This document shows positions 22,991 to 36,300 of a DNA stretch of 64,000 nucleotides, one piece after another. Position 1 is the stretch's first letter, and the number at the start of each line of letters is the position of its first letter. A program made the translations under genes and the position numbers. Location of the stretch: NCBI GenBank assembly GCA_003586115.2, contig QVOM02000070.1, positions 1,012,189 through 1,076,188 of the forward strand. Reading direction: 5' to 3'. The notes beneath the pieces were generated by a model. It made no database searches, was not told the origin of the DNA, and saw only the letters and a program-made list of their open reading frames with translations. This DNA is from Salvator merianae (taxonomy: Eukaryota; Chordata; Lepidosauria; Squamata; Teiidae).

Positions 22991-23764
22991 TGCTCCGTTA
23001 GATATTTGGGGACCAAGTCAAGAGTGAAAATGTTGAATTGGGTTCAGTAGCAAATTTGCAACCAGTGCAGTTCCTGGGCAATTTGCAGCAGACTGGCAAT
23101 GAGTGCAATTCCTGTGCAGTTTGTACAGTGGTCAAAGGGAGAACAGAGCTAACTGGCAAGTTAACGAGGCAGCACTGGGTGGTTGGGGCAGCACAAGATG
23201 ATGATGCTGAGAAGTGAGAGAGAGAATAAGGCAGTCCAAAATTTTCTGAGTGACCAGTAAGAGACATTAGAGTGATAAACATTCAAGACAGGTAGTTGTC
23301 CCTGTTTGTGGAAATCCCTCTCCTAGAAAAGGTATGTAGGTAGCCTTCCTCAAGAATGGTTTTGCCAACCACAGTTTTGATTGCCTGTTGTCAGCAAAAT
23401 GCAATGATTTAAAACAATGTATCTTGCAAGCCCATGCAAAAAAAAAAAGTAGTAGCCAGCTGTGGAAAGCCAGTGGTTAAAGAAATGCAGCTGGGATTGT
23501 TTTCTCTAACACAGCATTTGGAGGATCCATACTACCACATCATGCAGGTACATTACATGGCCAATCATTGTTGAATGTTGAGAATGCTCTTAAGATGCTA
23601 TTCCTAACTACTGTGCTCTTAAGATGTTCTTAACTATGTGCTGTGGCAAATGGTCACTGGTTTATTTATTACTAGAGGTGTATAGTGGGCAAGCAGTAAT
23701 CCAAAACGTTTGCATGCAAGACAGGTTGGTAAGGTTGACAAAAGAAACATCTCAGGCCTAATAA

Positions 23765-23950
23765 ATGGGAGGGGCTGTAGTTCTGTGGTAGAGCAAATTC
23801 CCTGGGAAGCAGAGGGTCACTGGTTCGATCCCCAGCTTCTTCCCAGAAATAGGCAATGGCAAACCACTTCTGCATCTCTGCCAAGAAAACTGCATAGAGG
23901 TGCCCATGGAAGCACTCTTGCAGTCAATCAGGAGTTGGTCACGACTTGAT
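23765..23950 (+). mobile_element. tRNA-derived SINE
   Basis: GGGAGGGGCTGTAGTTCTGTGGTAGAGC, then GGTCACTGGTTCGATCCCCAGC (B-box), then GGCAATGGCAAACCACTTCTGCATCTCTGCC and CAGTCAATCAGGAGT. Full-length by comparison with 58590-58750. Confidence 0.85.
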
Positions 23951-24805
23951 GGTATCCCAGGAATTAATGGGAGTAGGTTGTTAGAAACTGAAGTCCAGAC
24001 AGCAAAAAACTGTTCCAGGGCCCACTTTGTAATACAGCAGCCATAATATAATTTCAGTCTAGCTTTTCTAATTTGCAAACTTTTTAGAAAAAATTTGTGG
24101 AACTTGTACTCCTTCTTCCATATTTGTTGCCCTGCAAAGGACAGGCTCCTTGTCTTCTCCAGGGAGTCCCTACATGCTGCAGAAGATTTGGAAGGGAGAT
24201 TAGGAAGCGCCCAGTTAAGTTCAGCAAAGGCATAGCCGCCATCTTTTTCTCACAAAGGTCCATCATCTGCTTATGCCAGTCCACAGGTAGGGGCAGGGGG
24301 GTAAAATGAAGGCACCTTGCTCCCCAGTGACTAAGGTTGTGTCCATATTTACCAAACAAGGGACCCAGTAGTGTACCTTATGCCACAGTGTATCCACTTG
24401 TGGTCGCCACAGGTGGTGAACGTGGCACCACATTACTGGGGCAATTGCTGACCGAGGCACCATTTTGGGAGGATGTGACTTTCTTCCCTCAATGGAAGCG
24501 CTTTGGATTACCATTTGCATTGACTCCTCTGTGCTCAAAAATGGAGAAAAGGTGACATTTTGAGTTTTGGCCGTGGCACCTCTCCCCCAGCAGCTTGCAG
24601 AAGCCACGTGCTTCTTCAACGCGAGGACCCAGATTAATTTTCAGACACCTTCTACCTCAACTGCGCTAGCAGTGGCCCCTTGTGTCACATCCTGTGGCTG
24701 CATCTTCCCTAGGAAGCCGAATAGCAAGGGACAGCTCTCATTCAAATATATGATTCTTGTTTTTGTACCGTCAAGGTGGGGTCAACCCATGGTGACCAAA
24801 CTGAC

Positions 24806-25024
24806 ACTTCGGTTCCGTTCAAACCTACGTTTTAATCCACTTTGAGTCCACTTTCTCATCAGCAAAGTGACCAGTCATCTTCTTTCCACTTTATCTAACC
24901 CAAAAGTGGATTTTCTGAGTTAGATAATGCCAAAAGCAAATAGCTTGCTATTTTGCTAATGTATTATTTCCCTCTGAAAGTGGACTGAAGCTGAATTAAA
25001 ACTTAGGTGTGAACACTGCCTTCA
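24806..25024. mobile_element. MITE with AAGTTTTAATTC termini, uninterrupted copy
   Basis: CAAACCTACGTTTTAATCCACTTTGAGTCCACTTTC at left and GAAAGTGGACTGAAGCTGAATTAAAACTTAGGTGTG at right are inverted. The interior (CTTTCCACTTTATCTAACCCAAAAGTGGATTTTCTGAGTTAGATAATGC) matches 39940-40010. Confidence 0.85.
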
Positions 25025-25029
25025 GTAAA

Positions 25030-25160
25030 GTTTTCATGGCAGATAACAGATGTGGTTTGCCATCACCATCTTTCAGGGAGATGGTGGGGCTTGAACAATC
25101 ACCCCCTGGTTTCCAAGCAGTTGCTATACAAGTGAGCTATAGCTTCTCCCCTTAGAAATA
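25030..25160 (-). mobile_element. tRNA-derived SINE
   Basis: Reverse copy with GTGGTTTGCCATCACC and GGGGCTTGAACAATCACCCCCTGGTTTCC; degraded. Confidence 0.55.
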
Positions 25161-26548
25161 TATCAGCTGTTATTCATTCATAAATCATTTCCTTAAGCTC
25201 CTCATAACCTTCCTTAGGATCCAGAAAAGAAAGCAGAACAAAATCAAGAAAAAAAACTTAGAGTTCTGTATTGTTTAGTGTGCAACATTTGTGTTCTGCA
25301 TCCTGAAAATATTTGCCTACTTATACACAGCAAGACTGCTGCTAAAGCTACAACAGTAAGCCCTGCTGCTATGTGGCAACAACATCCCTGGTTTGAGATT
25401 CTAAGAAAACAAGGCAACAGAAAATGAAAGAGTTCTCTTTATGCTGTGATGTTGAAAATGAGCATTCAGGAGGCTTCTTCCCTGGAATAAGGGTGGGACA
25501 GGGATCTTTCACAAGAAAAATATGCAGACTTCAAAGTGAACCATTGCCAAATTGCTTAGTGCCGGCATTCTAGTGAATATTCATCTGCTTAGGTTCCTCG
25601 CTCAGTTAAGAAAACAAGTGCAAACTGGGCACTATATTGCTACAGTTTAAATGCACCACAGCTCAAGTTTGTCTTATGGTATGAAGACCAAGGCTTATCC
25701 CCTGTTAATAGTTCTATAGCTACATAACCTGTAATAAGTACAGGCAACACCTGCAGAATCTCCTCTTCTGTACAACTATTAAAGGTGCAGTAGCCTTGGC
25801 CTCTTCTCCATATGGCAGCCTCATCTAGTGAGTTGAACCATTTGGAGCTCTTTAACAGCCTGGCTGCAGAAATTGCCTAACCAATTAAAGCAGTCACAGA
25901 AAAAGCTGAAAAAAGCCCAGGTGTATCTGATGTTTGACTGATTCTCTACAGCTTCTGGCAATCCTGCTCTTTAGTTCAGAGGGGAAAAGAGCGAGCAGAG
26001 AAGAAGTGAGATGCTTTGTAGTTTTAGGGTAGCCAGATGCAAAAACAAAACAAAAAGGTTGAAGGGATTTTAGCGGAGAGCTTGCACAAGAGTTATTAAC
26101 TGTTTAAATCTTCATATTATATCTCTTAGGCAGTGGTCACACCCTAGCCTGAAAGTCTGTCTCAGGAACAGAAGGGAGTCAAGCCACTTTCAGCCTGGAA
26201 TGGCCTGGTCACACCTACCCCCACCAAGCCTTCCTGGATCTGCTTCACCTGGTAAAGGGTAAGCTTCAGTGTAGTGGGAGGTGTGGCAGGGTGGTGCGGC
26301 GTGGTGGAGGGGTGCTGCAGCGGGGGGTGAGGGAGCCAGAGGGGTAGTGGTGGCAGTGGGTGGAGGCTCCTACCAGTAGCCAGTGAAGCAATCTTGTATC
26401 TTGTCAAATGTGCAGGTAAGCTGGAATTTTGCAGCATGCCTGGAGGGCATGGCAAAAGGCAGTCAATGCCAGAATCCTTTTTTTAAATTGCACATTGCCT
26501 CTTGTTGTCTGTGAACAGTCTTTCAGGCACTGGAGCTCTGTGTATACT

Positions 26549-27455
26549 TGGGCTGCAGTCACACCCAATCTTTAAGATGGACTGAGGTGCTCTGAGAACC
26601 TGAGGGATCACACTCAAAAATGCCATGCTGTTTTTCATGTACTATCCACCCCTAAACCGACCTGTCCCTCATTCAGATTATCCTAGCACTGCGTCTGCTT
26701 CTGTTTCAAGAAAGGAACCCAGGCAAAGGACTGCCAGTCTCTGCCCTGCTTAGCTGCAGCGTGGAGTCAGAGGGGGCGACCAGAGGGGGACGCCTGTCAG
26801 AGGAAAGAAGACCAGGCAGGTGGGAGAAGGAGATTCAAGGAACCTACTTGCTGTCTGGATTTCCCAAAAGCCCAGGAACTAAGACTAGTAGCAGTGGTGG
26901 CAGCTGTAGAAGCACCGAGTCAGGTAGAAGAAGTGCTGCGCCCCCTGTGCAGGAGGAGGAACTGGCCATGAGGCTCAATCTGTAACACACTCTTTGCTGC
27001 ATCCATTTCCCCAGGATGCTCCTGCTTCAGTTTCCTGCTGCCTTAATCATAGAAACATAGAATTATTGGAAGGGACCTCCAGGGTCATCGAGTCCAACCC
27101 CCTGCTCAATGCAGGATTCGCTAAAACATCCCAGACAGATATCTGTCCAGCCTCTCCTTGAAGATCTCCAGCGAAGGAGAGCCCACCACCTCCTGTGGCA
27201 ACCTGTTCCAGTGACTGATCGCCCTGACTGTCAGAAAGTTTTTTCTAATATTTAGTCAGTATCTACTCCCTTGAAATTTCATCCCGTTGTTTCTAGTCCT
27301 TCTTTCTTGTGTGAGTCCTTCAAGGACTTCAAGAAGCTCCAGTTCTGTCCTTTATGGCCACAGCATAATAGCAGGTGTGAGCAGGCCTAAAATGGTCTGA
27401 GTACCCAGTTTGTCCTAAGGTGGACTATCTTGTTCCGGTGTGACCGCAGCCTTGG
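26549..27455. mobile_element. MITE-like element interrupted by CR1
   Basis: Left GGCTGCAGTCACACCCAATCTTTAAGATGGACT and right GGTGGACTATCTTGTTCCGGTGTGACCGCAGCC are inverted termini. A CR1 copy occupies 27047-27330. The left partner at 26139-26215 (GTGGTCACACC) may be another end. Confidence 0.6.
27047..27330 (-). mobile_element. CR1 LINE 3' region
   Basis: CATAGAAACATAGAATTATTGGAAGGGACCTCCAGGGTCATCGAGTCCAACCCCCTGCTC..., continuing through CTCTCCTTGAAGATCTCCAG and CCTGTTCCAGTGACTGATCGCCCTGACTGTCAGAAAG, the typical reverse complement of CR1. Confidence 0.93.
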
Positions 27456-27639
27456 CTTTGGCAAACCTAACCATAAGGTGGGTTGTGGAGAAAGAAATTG
27501 GTGAGAAATTCTTTTTCTGTCACTTTCTTCTGAGCATACTAGTATCTCAATAAATCCAAAGTAAGGAAGGTTAATTTAGGACAGACCACAATGCAAAGCT
27601 GCCATAGGATGAAAGCATGGCAGGAATTTGACTTGACGA

Positions 27640-28075
27640 AGGGCCTTTTCACGCTTATCTGTGGAATGGTCCAGCACGGACTCTAATCCTCTTCAGGTCC
27701 ATCTCTTACATATGCTAAGACAGAAGAGAGAGGCCCCGTCTCCGCCCTGGGATACTCCATTCACATTGGGATGGGGTGTACCTCAGTCTAGGCGGCCCAA
27801 ATGGCCACCTATTCAGGAACACCAGTAGACCTGTTTTTTCAGGTCTACTGGCAATATAGGAGCAGTGAGATTGGCCCAGGGAGGCTTGTGGAATGGTGCA
27901 TGCCTCCTTGTTCCAATCTAATAGGAGGATAGATTTCAGCAGTACACCATATTGCGTCCCCAGCAGTACACCAAAATGCATCCCCAGGGGGAACTGAGGC
28001 TAGGAACATTAGTTCCTAGCACCTGGAAGCGGTCCTAGAGCACTGTCCCGGAACAGCCTTCCAAATGCAGAAAGC
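27640..28075. repeat. Interspersed repeat, copy 2 (shared with 1135-1620)
   Basis: Same word order as the first copy; starts GGCCTTTTCACGCTTATCTG and ends CCCGGAACAGCCTTCCAAATGCAG. Confidence 0.65.
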
Positions 28076-31000
28076 TTATCCTGGTACTTTGGACTGCAAA
28101 ATTTGGAGCCGTTCTTGCCACCAAAACAGCTGTAGACTGGGCCAGTCCTGCATGACCGGTCCAGTAATGTAAGTGCAGATCCAGCTCAAGAGAATAGCTA
28201 ATTTCATGAAAGAAAAGGCTCTCGGAAGCTGCTGCCTTCTAACTGTTCTCTTAGCAGTCATGATGCTACCCAGCCTGGTGGCGAAACACTTGCAGAAACA
28301 GGATTCAGCTTGGAGAACTCCTGCGATGCAACAGCTCCTTTCTCTCTCCTCTCCTTGTCACTTCAGTAAACTGCTAACAGAACCCTCAACAGTGGAACTG
28401 CTAGGGAGGGAACAGTAGCTCAGAGGTCTACGCAAGACATTAATGCTACAGCTCATTTCTCTGCTTGTTTTCCGCCTCCTGTATGGGCTCCAGATGCACA
28501 CACAGCCAGCTGAAATAGAGGTGTTTTGGCTTTAGTGCTAGTGTAGGTTGAGGAAATCTGCACAGACATGTGCAGGAATGCTGTCCTCAGTTTCACCTAG
28601 TTGCTGGACACTTCCCACACCTACGCCACACAATGGCCCAATCGGCACATGACGTATATTATCTGCTTCTAAGGCTGTTCTTCTCAGCAGAGTGCCATCA
28701 ATTAGCCTGCTGCTGCAAGATAAAAACGCACAAGATAACGATCCTGGTGCAAGATAACGCGCCCAGTTCTGAAGAAATGATGTTCCTCAGATAAGAATGA
28801 AGAGCGTGAGACAGCAAAGAGCAACAGGAAGAACAACGGGGGACAGGGGCCACATGCAGCAAAAGACTCCTTCTGATCTTCTAGGAACGCTCCCGTAGCT
28901 GGGGTTGCAGTGCAGACAGGCAAAAAGAAAAAAAACAATGCACAAAAGCGAATGCCCAAGTCAATAGACTGAACAGCGTTTTCTACTGAAGGCTTCTTCC
29001 TTGAAAGGTTTCCTGTCTCTGGATGTTTATTTGAGAAAGGGAGAAGGAAGAAGCCTGACTTCACTTATTAAGCCTAAAAATCTGCTTCTTGAAGACGTAG
29101 CCGTAGTTTGCAAGGGCAGCAAGATCTCCTGATATTGTTTCTTCTATATAACTGTTACAGATGCCAGCACCATGTTCTCTTTTCTATAGCGAAGTTGCAG
29201 CTGGCAGTGGTGAAGGTACTCCAGGAGGACACTGGGCCCAGATTCATGGCCTTCACAAGCATTAACCTTGACCACAAGCTCCTCTTCCTACCTGCGAAGA
29301 TTACCCAGAGTTTAAGGCTTCATCTCCATTATGCAGCAGAGGCACCTTAACCAAGGCCTCCGGGCACACAGTCTCCATAATGGATGCTGGATGCCCTGGC
29401 TGAGGCCCTGCTTCAAGCGCCGTTGTTGCCTAATGGAGACATTGGCTAGGTTCACACTTACCTAACTAGAATAGTCTAAACAGATAATTCCAGGCCAGTG
29501 AGGCACAAGAACGGTTGAAGCCACACCTCTGTTCTGTTCCAGCAGCACAAAAAATGCAAATGGCTTGTCTGGGGTGCCAGTGCAGAGTCTGAACCTAGCA
29601 TCTGGAGCAGGCTTTGGCTCTGCAGGGGCATCCAGGTCCTACGAATTACTGCCCAGCCACAGTCACACAGCCCACGCCCCCTCACTGCAGAGCACCTGGA
29701 AGAGGGTGAAGATGCTGTTCCTGGACTGTTCCTCAGGCCACTGGAATGCCAGTGGAACACCCCACAAGGTAAGTGCAAGAAGACCCATAGAATTTGTCAA
29801 GATGGTTACTTGCTTGAGGAAAAAAAAATATATGTGGGAAACGTGGAAGGAAATTCAGTTTAGTTTTCATTCATTCCAAGCTAGTTTGCACTATAAATAA
29901 GTAAAATAAATGGCACGCAAACATCCCGCAAGCAACAATAGTCAACAATGTCTAGAATTCTAGCTGAGCCCACCATATGAGCCCACAACTACGGCTTTGT
30001 CATCCTCCTGAGGGCGGATTCAGCCCAAATGCTGCAGGGACGCAGGCAACACATATGCAGGACCTTACCTAATCCTAGAATATTTAAATATTTGATTTGA
30101 AATATGTTTTGTTGTGTAAACCACTCTGGGACTTATGACGAAGGGTAGTATATAAAAGTAAATAAATAAATACAGTAAGGCCCTGTTTTAAGCAGAATTG
30201 GTTTGCACAGTTTCAATATAAAACAATTTATTAACTGAGACTGTGTTTCAGTATTAAGCAGTATTAAACATTCCTGTTCCCCTTTAACCTTCCCCGCCCT
30301 AACATTAAATAAAGGTGGTCTATTACTTGCTTAACGTGAGTTTCTCTTTAAGCGACGACTTGCTGGAATGGAACCCTCACGTTAATTAGGGTGCTACTGT
30401 ATTATTTACTGGTGCCCCTAGTGGCCAGCATGAACAATTGCAAATAGAAGCTCCTCCCACAAGGTGCACTGTTTTGCAGGCTTGTTTAAACCTGTGAATC
30501 AGTGCACAAGGGGAGAAAGAGCTTCTGTTTGCACCTGCTCATGCAGGCCACCCTGGCTGGTGACGGTTTGTGTGATATTTGCATAAACCGCACCAATGTC
30601 TGCATTTCATTGGAGACAATTTGTGGAGCACTCCCTTTTTTAACCTGGCACTGTCCAGCTATTTTGTGCCTCATCTTCCAGCAGATCCAGTCAAAACAAC
30701 CCTGGAAAACATTTGACAGCAGGTTCTCAAACACTGTCCTAAGCGGGTGGAAAACTGCACACTGTCATTGTAAAGGGGCATAGATGGCACCTAGGGTTAG
30801 CTAGAAAGGAAAACAAATATTGCTGCTTCTGTTGAAATGTTCTATTCTGCAGAACAATTGAAAATACAGGAGTCCTCTCTTCCTTTGCAGCTGCCACACA
30901 CATCCCATCAGCCATTTGGCAATAGGCCTTACGGGTGCTATAAGCAGGGCTGCCTGGTTGTACGAACCAGAGAAGGAGGAAGTCAGATGGTGGTTTCTTA

Positions 31001-31840
31001 GCAACCACAGCATGTTTACGGGGTCTAGGCCTCTTGCAAACATTCTGAACCATAGAAGCACAGAATCAGTAGTAACTTTATTTTTTAAAAAAACTTTCTC
31101 CAAGAAACAGAAGATCCAAGAAATCAAATTCTAGCCCCTTTCAGTCAACAAAACCTCTGTTGGACCAAGTGCAATAGGCAAAAAATACAAGGGTGTAGTT
31201 TAAGAATTCAAACTTGGGTTGTCTCCAGTTTTTTTTCTGGGTTAATAGCATTGTGTCTTCAGGATAAGGTTGCCAATTGAGATTTTCAAATGGCGGTAGG
31301 CTCATGCCTGAAAAAGTGCTCCAGGTATCTGAGAAAAAAAATCTGAAAAAGGTGCTAAGAATATCCAGTCAAACTTTATTATGGTCACAGAACCATGACT
31401 ACACTCACAAGGTTACGTGCACACAAGGGAAGGACATGCCAGGAGGACCACTGTAGCCTATCAGGAAATAGCTGAGTGAAGACTGACACTCCATTTGACA
31501 ACTCAAAACTCCATACAGGTAGATATAGAAAGAATCATTCCTCCAGAGTCAGAATTGACATTATTATACCCAGCATTTAGATTTCTCTTTGAGAGGGTGG
31601 ATTTACAGGATTTCTAAAATAAAGTTAAGAAGTGCTAATAGTGGCATGCTGCTAGGCCCAAAACTTAGGAGCTAAAAAAATGAAAAAGCACTAAATTTAG
31701 CCCAAACAGCTGAACTAGCAATTCTGCTCTAGGATTTTGTGGAATCTTTTAGATTTTGGAAAACGAATGGTGCTTTGTTTCAGGGCTGCCAGACAATCAT
31801 CCAAACTAATTATCCTAGCCACACAAAGAACAAAGAAAGA

Positions 31841-31864
31841 AAGAGAGAGAGAGAGAGAGAGAGA
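31841..31864. repeat. (AG)n microsatellite
   Basis: Perfect AG dinucleotide repeat, about 12 units. Confidence 0.95.
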
Positions 31865-32629
31865 ATTTGATATTTGTTTGATCTTTAGCCAAAGTTGGCA
31901 GCCCATTTTTCTCTGTGGTTTTTCTTTTGTTTTTAAATTTTATCTCTTCAAAAGTGCCTTGGGTTCAAAAGAAAGGTATTTAAATAACAATAGCAACAAG
32001 AGGAGATCATGAAATGTTTAGATCTAAATTGAAATCCAAGGGGGAGGGAAAGACAACAATAGTTACAGTACTTATTGCTCCATTAAACACACTACTAAGG
32101 AAACTCAAGAAATACCGTGTTTAGAGGATATCAGGATAGATAAAATAACAATCCCACACCTGCAGAAAACAAGTAGACATATTCTTCAATGATACTTCAT
32201 TGATTCCTAGATTCTTGGTTACAATTCAGATAAACTATGGGCTCAACCTCAAAACATCCCATCTGGTAACAGTGCTACCAACACATAATAATATAGGAAA
32301 TGCCATTATAAAGTTGCTGCAATGTTACATTGGGAACGTATGCAGAAAGTCCTTACCGGTGGGGAAAGGTTGGTGAAAAATTAAAGCACAAATAAACTGC
32401 CAAAAACAGTGAACAAATATGACATTATTTTAAAATTTAAATAGAAAAACAGATCATCACCATATGCCTGACAATACTGTGGTTGAGAAAAAAAGAAAGA
32501 AGAACATTTAAAGAACAGAAGTGGCTATGGTAGAACTCAAGAGCAAGAACATAACTAAATATTGAGATCCCTAAATTGAAATCCAGTGACTCTATAAATT
32601 GAAATCCAGCTTTAGGCACACAAGAAACT

Positions 32630-32720
32630 AAGGCCCTTTCTGCACTAGGCCTTATTCTGGGATATATTCCAGAATGGGGGCTTGCTGTCCATATGCTAGT
32701 GCAGACTGCGGCAGGCCCCT
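32630..32720. mobile_element. Short hairpin MITE (AAGGCCCTTTCTGCACTAGGCCTTATTC)
   Basis: Half-copy of the family also at 43985-44090 and 63858-63946; contains GCCTTATTCTGGGATA and GTCCATATGCTAGTGCAGAC. Confidence 0.65.
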
Positions 32721-33131
32721 AAGAAATGTTTGGAAGACACTTTACAATAGCAGAATAGGTAAAATAACAAACTCCCAACAGCAAAAAAATACCACCACTT
32801 GGGACATTCTACTAAGATAGCTAGTTGATTTCTAAATCCTTGCTTAGGATTTGGGTTCATAACAGGCCACAACGACAGCACATTATATCTGGTGGATAGA
32901 GCAGCCAACACATACTTAATATATAGCAGTAGCAGTAGTAATAACTGAAAAAAAGTGTTTGGCAGCTGTGAATCTCAAAGGAATAATGTCTTTCTAGTTA
33001 TAGAAAATGTCTATGTAGACATGTCCTCTGTTCCAAGAAGACAATTTTTATGCGCTTTGGGCCGCCCTCAGATCAGTCGAGAAAAACACAAAGAAATTAT
33101 GCTGATCTTTGTTGATTAGGAGATGTTAAAT

Positions 33132-33217
33132 TTCACGCCGGGTAAAGGGCTGCATGTGTGCCTGTGTGCAAACAAATGTATGTATGTGTGCAAGGTGGGT
33201 ATGCACATGGAACTGGG

Positions 33218-33253
<36 letters not shown>

Positions 33254-33510
33254 AAATGCCCCTATATGTAGAGAGTTCAGAGGAAGATCCCAAAGAGCAG
33301 AAAGATGATTTCACGCTGGATACAGGGCTGCGTGTGTGCAAACGAATGCACGTAGGTGCGCAAGGTTGGCATGCATGTGGAACTGGGCATTGCGTGTATG
33401 CAAATGCCTCTATATGTAGAGAGCTCAGACAGTGTCAGAGGAAGAAGACCCCCAAAGAGCAGCAATGGACGGGGCAATTACTTCATGTTGCTGGGTCAGG
33501 GCTGCGTGTG
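33132..33510. repeat. Tandem duplication, ~175-bp unit
   Basis: Two near-complete units (from 33132 and 33309) share TTCACGC.GG.TA.AGGGCTGC, ATGCA.TGGAACTGGGCATT and CAAATGCC.CTATATGTAGAGAG. A third partial unit starts near 33480. A (TG)n run (33223-33252) expands only unit 1. Confidence 0.88.
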
Positions 33511-36300
33511 CCTCCTCTCCAGCGTGAGGTGGTGGGGGATAACAATGCTAGGCCAGCGGGGGGGGGGGAGAGAAGGCGACACGACAACAGCACGATGATC
33601 AACCATTGTGTGTGTGAACTCGAGCCGCTGGTGGGGCAGCGAAGGCAGGCAGGAAGTGGAGGCAGGAAGCCTGAGGCCACAGAGCCGGAAGCCGCTGTTG
33701 TCGCAGATAAGGGGTTGCTGCTACCTAATGGAGAGCTGAAAAAGTCACTGTTATCCAAGGGGACCTGAAATAGCTCCCCGTGGTCTTCCCATAATCTTCA
33801 GTAAGGGACGGTTGGGGGTGGGAGGGTGGGGGCCTGGGGGTTGAGGAGAACAACACCAATGGGACAAGGGGGGGCACAAGTTCCTGTTGGCTACTGAAAA
33901 ATCCACATTAATGACAGTGGGGGAGTTCCAGACCTGCCCTCTCCAACTCCAAGTTTTTTGTTTCTTTTTTTTCTTTTTAATCTCCTCAACTGTGTGCACA
34001 CATGTTAAATGCACCACGGCTGGCTGCAGTGTCGTGACCCATAAATAGCAACACATTTAGGGCCGTGCTTGCGCTCAGCTTTCAGGCCTGGTAGGCTCTG
34101 GAGGTCCAGTTGCCACTGGGAAAGAAAAAGAGTTTGGTGCCCCCTCAAGCAAGATCTGGCGGGGGGGGTGTACGCATGCCAGGCAGAGAGAGCAGTGGCT
34201 GCCAACGAACGGCGCAGAATAAGCTAGCTGGCTTTTTTCTTTCTTTCCTGGAATACTAGGTCTGGTGACTTTTTTAACAGCAACACAAGCAGATGCCTCT
34301 GCCCATCCACACGGGGACCCTTGCCCTATTTGTCTCTTTTCCACAGCGTTAAAGGCTTCTAGCACTACATTCCTTTGCACATTCTTATCTGGAAAAAATC
34401 TCAACCACCGGCTTTACTGTTGTTAAAGGCGCGGGAGCAGAGTCACTTCAAAACCTGGCAACTTGATTTATGGCCCATGCTCTTTGCTGATCCCTCCTTA
34501 ACTAAATAATAATATCAAGTGTCTGTACTTGGCTATAGATCTCTTTGGATACTGGTTATGGATAAACAACCTTTATTGCTAAATGTAAGAATGTGTTTTC
34601 TTTTTTTCCTCTTCCAATTTTATATTTTCCCTATGTTACATTGTGTTACAGATCTATGTTGATTGCAACAAAAGTTTTTGCTACTTTCTCTTGTAAGATG
34701 ATGGCAATACTGCTACCCCCCCCCTTTCCAAACTGTTTCAGTAGATGAAATGTTTGCATTTCTTTCAGTTTGAAAGGAGCTCCTGTGGAATTACTCCTGG
34801 ATGGTCCCTATTAGTTGCCAAATTCCTTCCCCCAGTTTCTGTGCCATAAACACAAGCTTTGAGCTGTAAACATCAGCAAGTAATCATGTTGCCACCCAAA
34901 ATGCGCAAGGACAGGAAACTTGCCTTTTCTTTTTTTTTAGCTAATTAGCCTGAGAGGGAATTCTTTATTTTAAAGGCAAAAGAAACATACACATTGATGG
35001 TGGTAGTACACCAAACTAAAAAAAAATCAAAATTAAACTAAAAAAAATCCCCAAACAAATAAAAACTGCATGGAAATAGAGTATATTGAAATTATAACAA
35101 AAGGCCAATAAAATTAAACAGAGACAGATGAGCCAAAAAAGTCTATTGGTAGATCGGCAGCGTTGGCTGTGGGGGAATGGACTGAACCCCTTCCCAGGGT
35201 TCAGTGATCTTAACACTCCTATTTCACTCACTGTCTGAAACCGTAACAAGAATGACTTGGCATGCCTTGTGTTTGGAGAAAACCAGCACCAATCTACAAT
35301 TCAAGCCAAGTGCACCATTTAAATTTATGGAGCTCATCACGCAAATCCAAAAATGATTATAAATCTTTAAAGAGGTTTTTTTTTTCTCTTTCTTTTCGGT
35401 TTAACTTTTGGGTTGAGCAGAGAAGTGTGAGTCACAGAATTATCTCCCTTTGAAAGGATTTTAAAAAACAAAACAAAAAAAACAAGTAAATCAAAGAGCT
35501 CTAGGTTTCCAGAAAAACACATCCGTGTTGGAAGAAGGCAGGCTTTTTATTTAATTTTCCAGGATCAATCAGACATTTAGGAGATGAACGGTGAAAGCGT
35601 AAAGCATCTTTGAGCTTCAGTCGGCAAGCTGGCCAATCTGATTAGAAATGTGTTAACAAGCAGGATAAAAAGAATTTCTTAAGTTATAAGGAAAATGTCA
35701 AGAGGAACAAACCAACACAAAATAAAATGAAGAAAAAAAAAAGAGAGCACATGAAATTCAAAAGGAAAATTGAACTAACCTTTTATGATGAAATGTACAT
35801 CCAGATTTTTTGGGGGGCAGAGGGGGAAGTAAAATGCTCCCCAACATCAAGATGCATTCTCCGAATTCTGATTTGGCAGAGCAGTATGGAATTCCTATTG
35901 GAATCTCCTTTTCCCTGGCACCTTGATGTCCTAGGAGGAGAGGGTTCTTTGGTCCCGCTCCTGGCAACACTGTGGGGTCCCCGGTTACTATCTTCGGCTT
36001 TGTCCCTCGGTTGGTCAGACTCCGCAGTGGAAGGGGCTCTCCACTTCAGAGCTGAAGGCGTTTCTCGTGCTGGTTTGGTTTGGGTTTTTTAAAAGCTCAG
36101 AGACATCAACCGCCACGAAAGGGAAGGAAGAGGAAATTTTTTTGTACCAGAAGGAAAGAGCGGAGGGGGGCCCTGTTTCTGGAGCTGGGTGTGTATGAGA
36201 GAGAGGAACTGAACGAGAGACCAGAACGGTACAAACCTGAGACAGAGAAAGGGATGAGAGGACCGGCTGCAAAGATGGAGGAAACATCTCCAGAACTTAC

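Larger units (their letters stand above)
6330..36300. other. FLI-like intron 1 (~30 kb): contents
   Basis: Mostly CR1 tails, SINEs, short hairpin DNA elements and simple repeats, listed separately. The larger stretches where I recognise nothing are about 12600-13900, 28100-29900, 30500-32600 and 33500-36290. The last includes poly-T and poly-A rich sequence and a GC-richer part at 33500-34400 with no convincing exon. Enhancers may hide here but cannot be called by eye. Confidence 0.5.

Noticed and set aside
33154..33768. 204-codon open frame on the plus strand
   Set aside because: Made by the tandem duplication and its (TG)n run, giving Cys/Val repeats.
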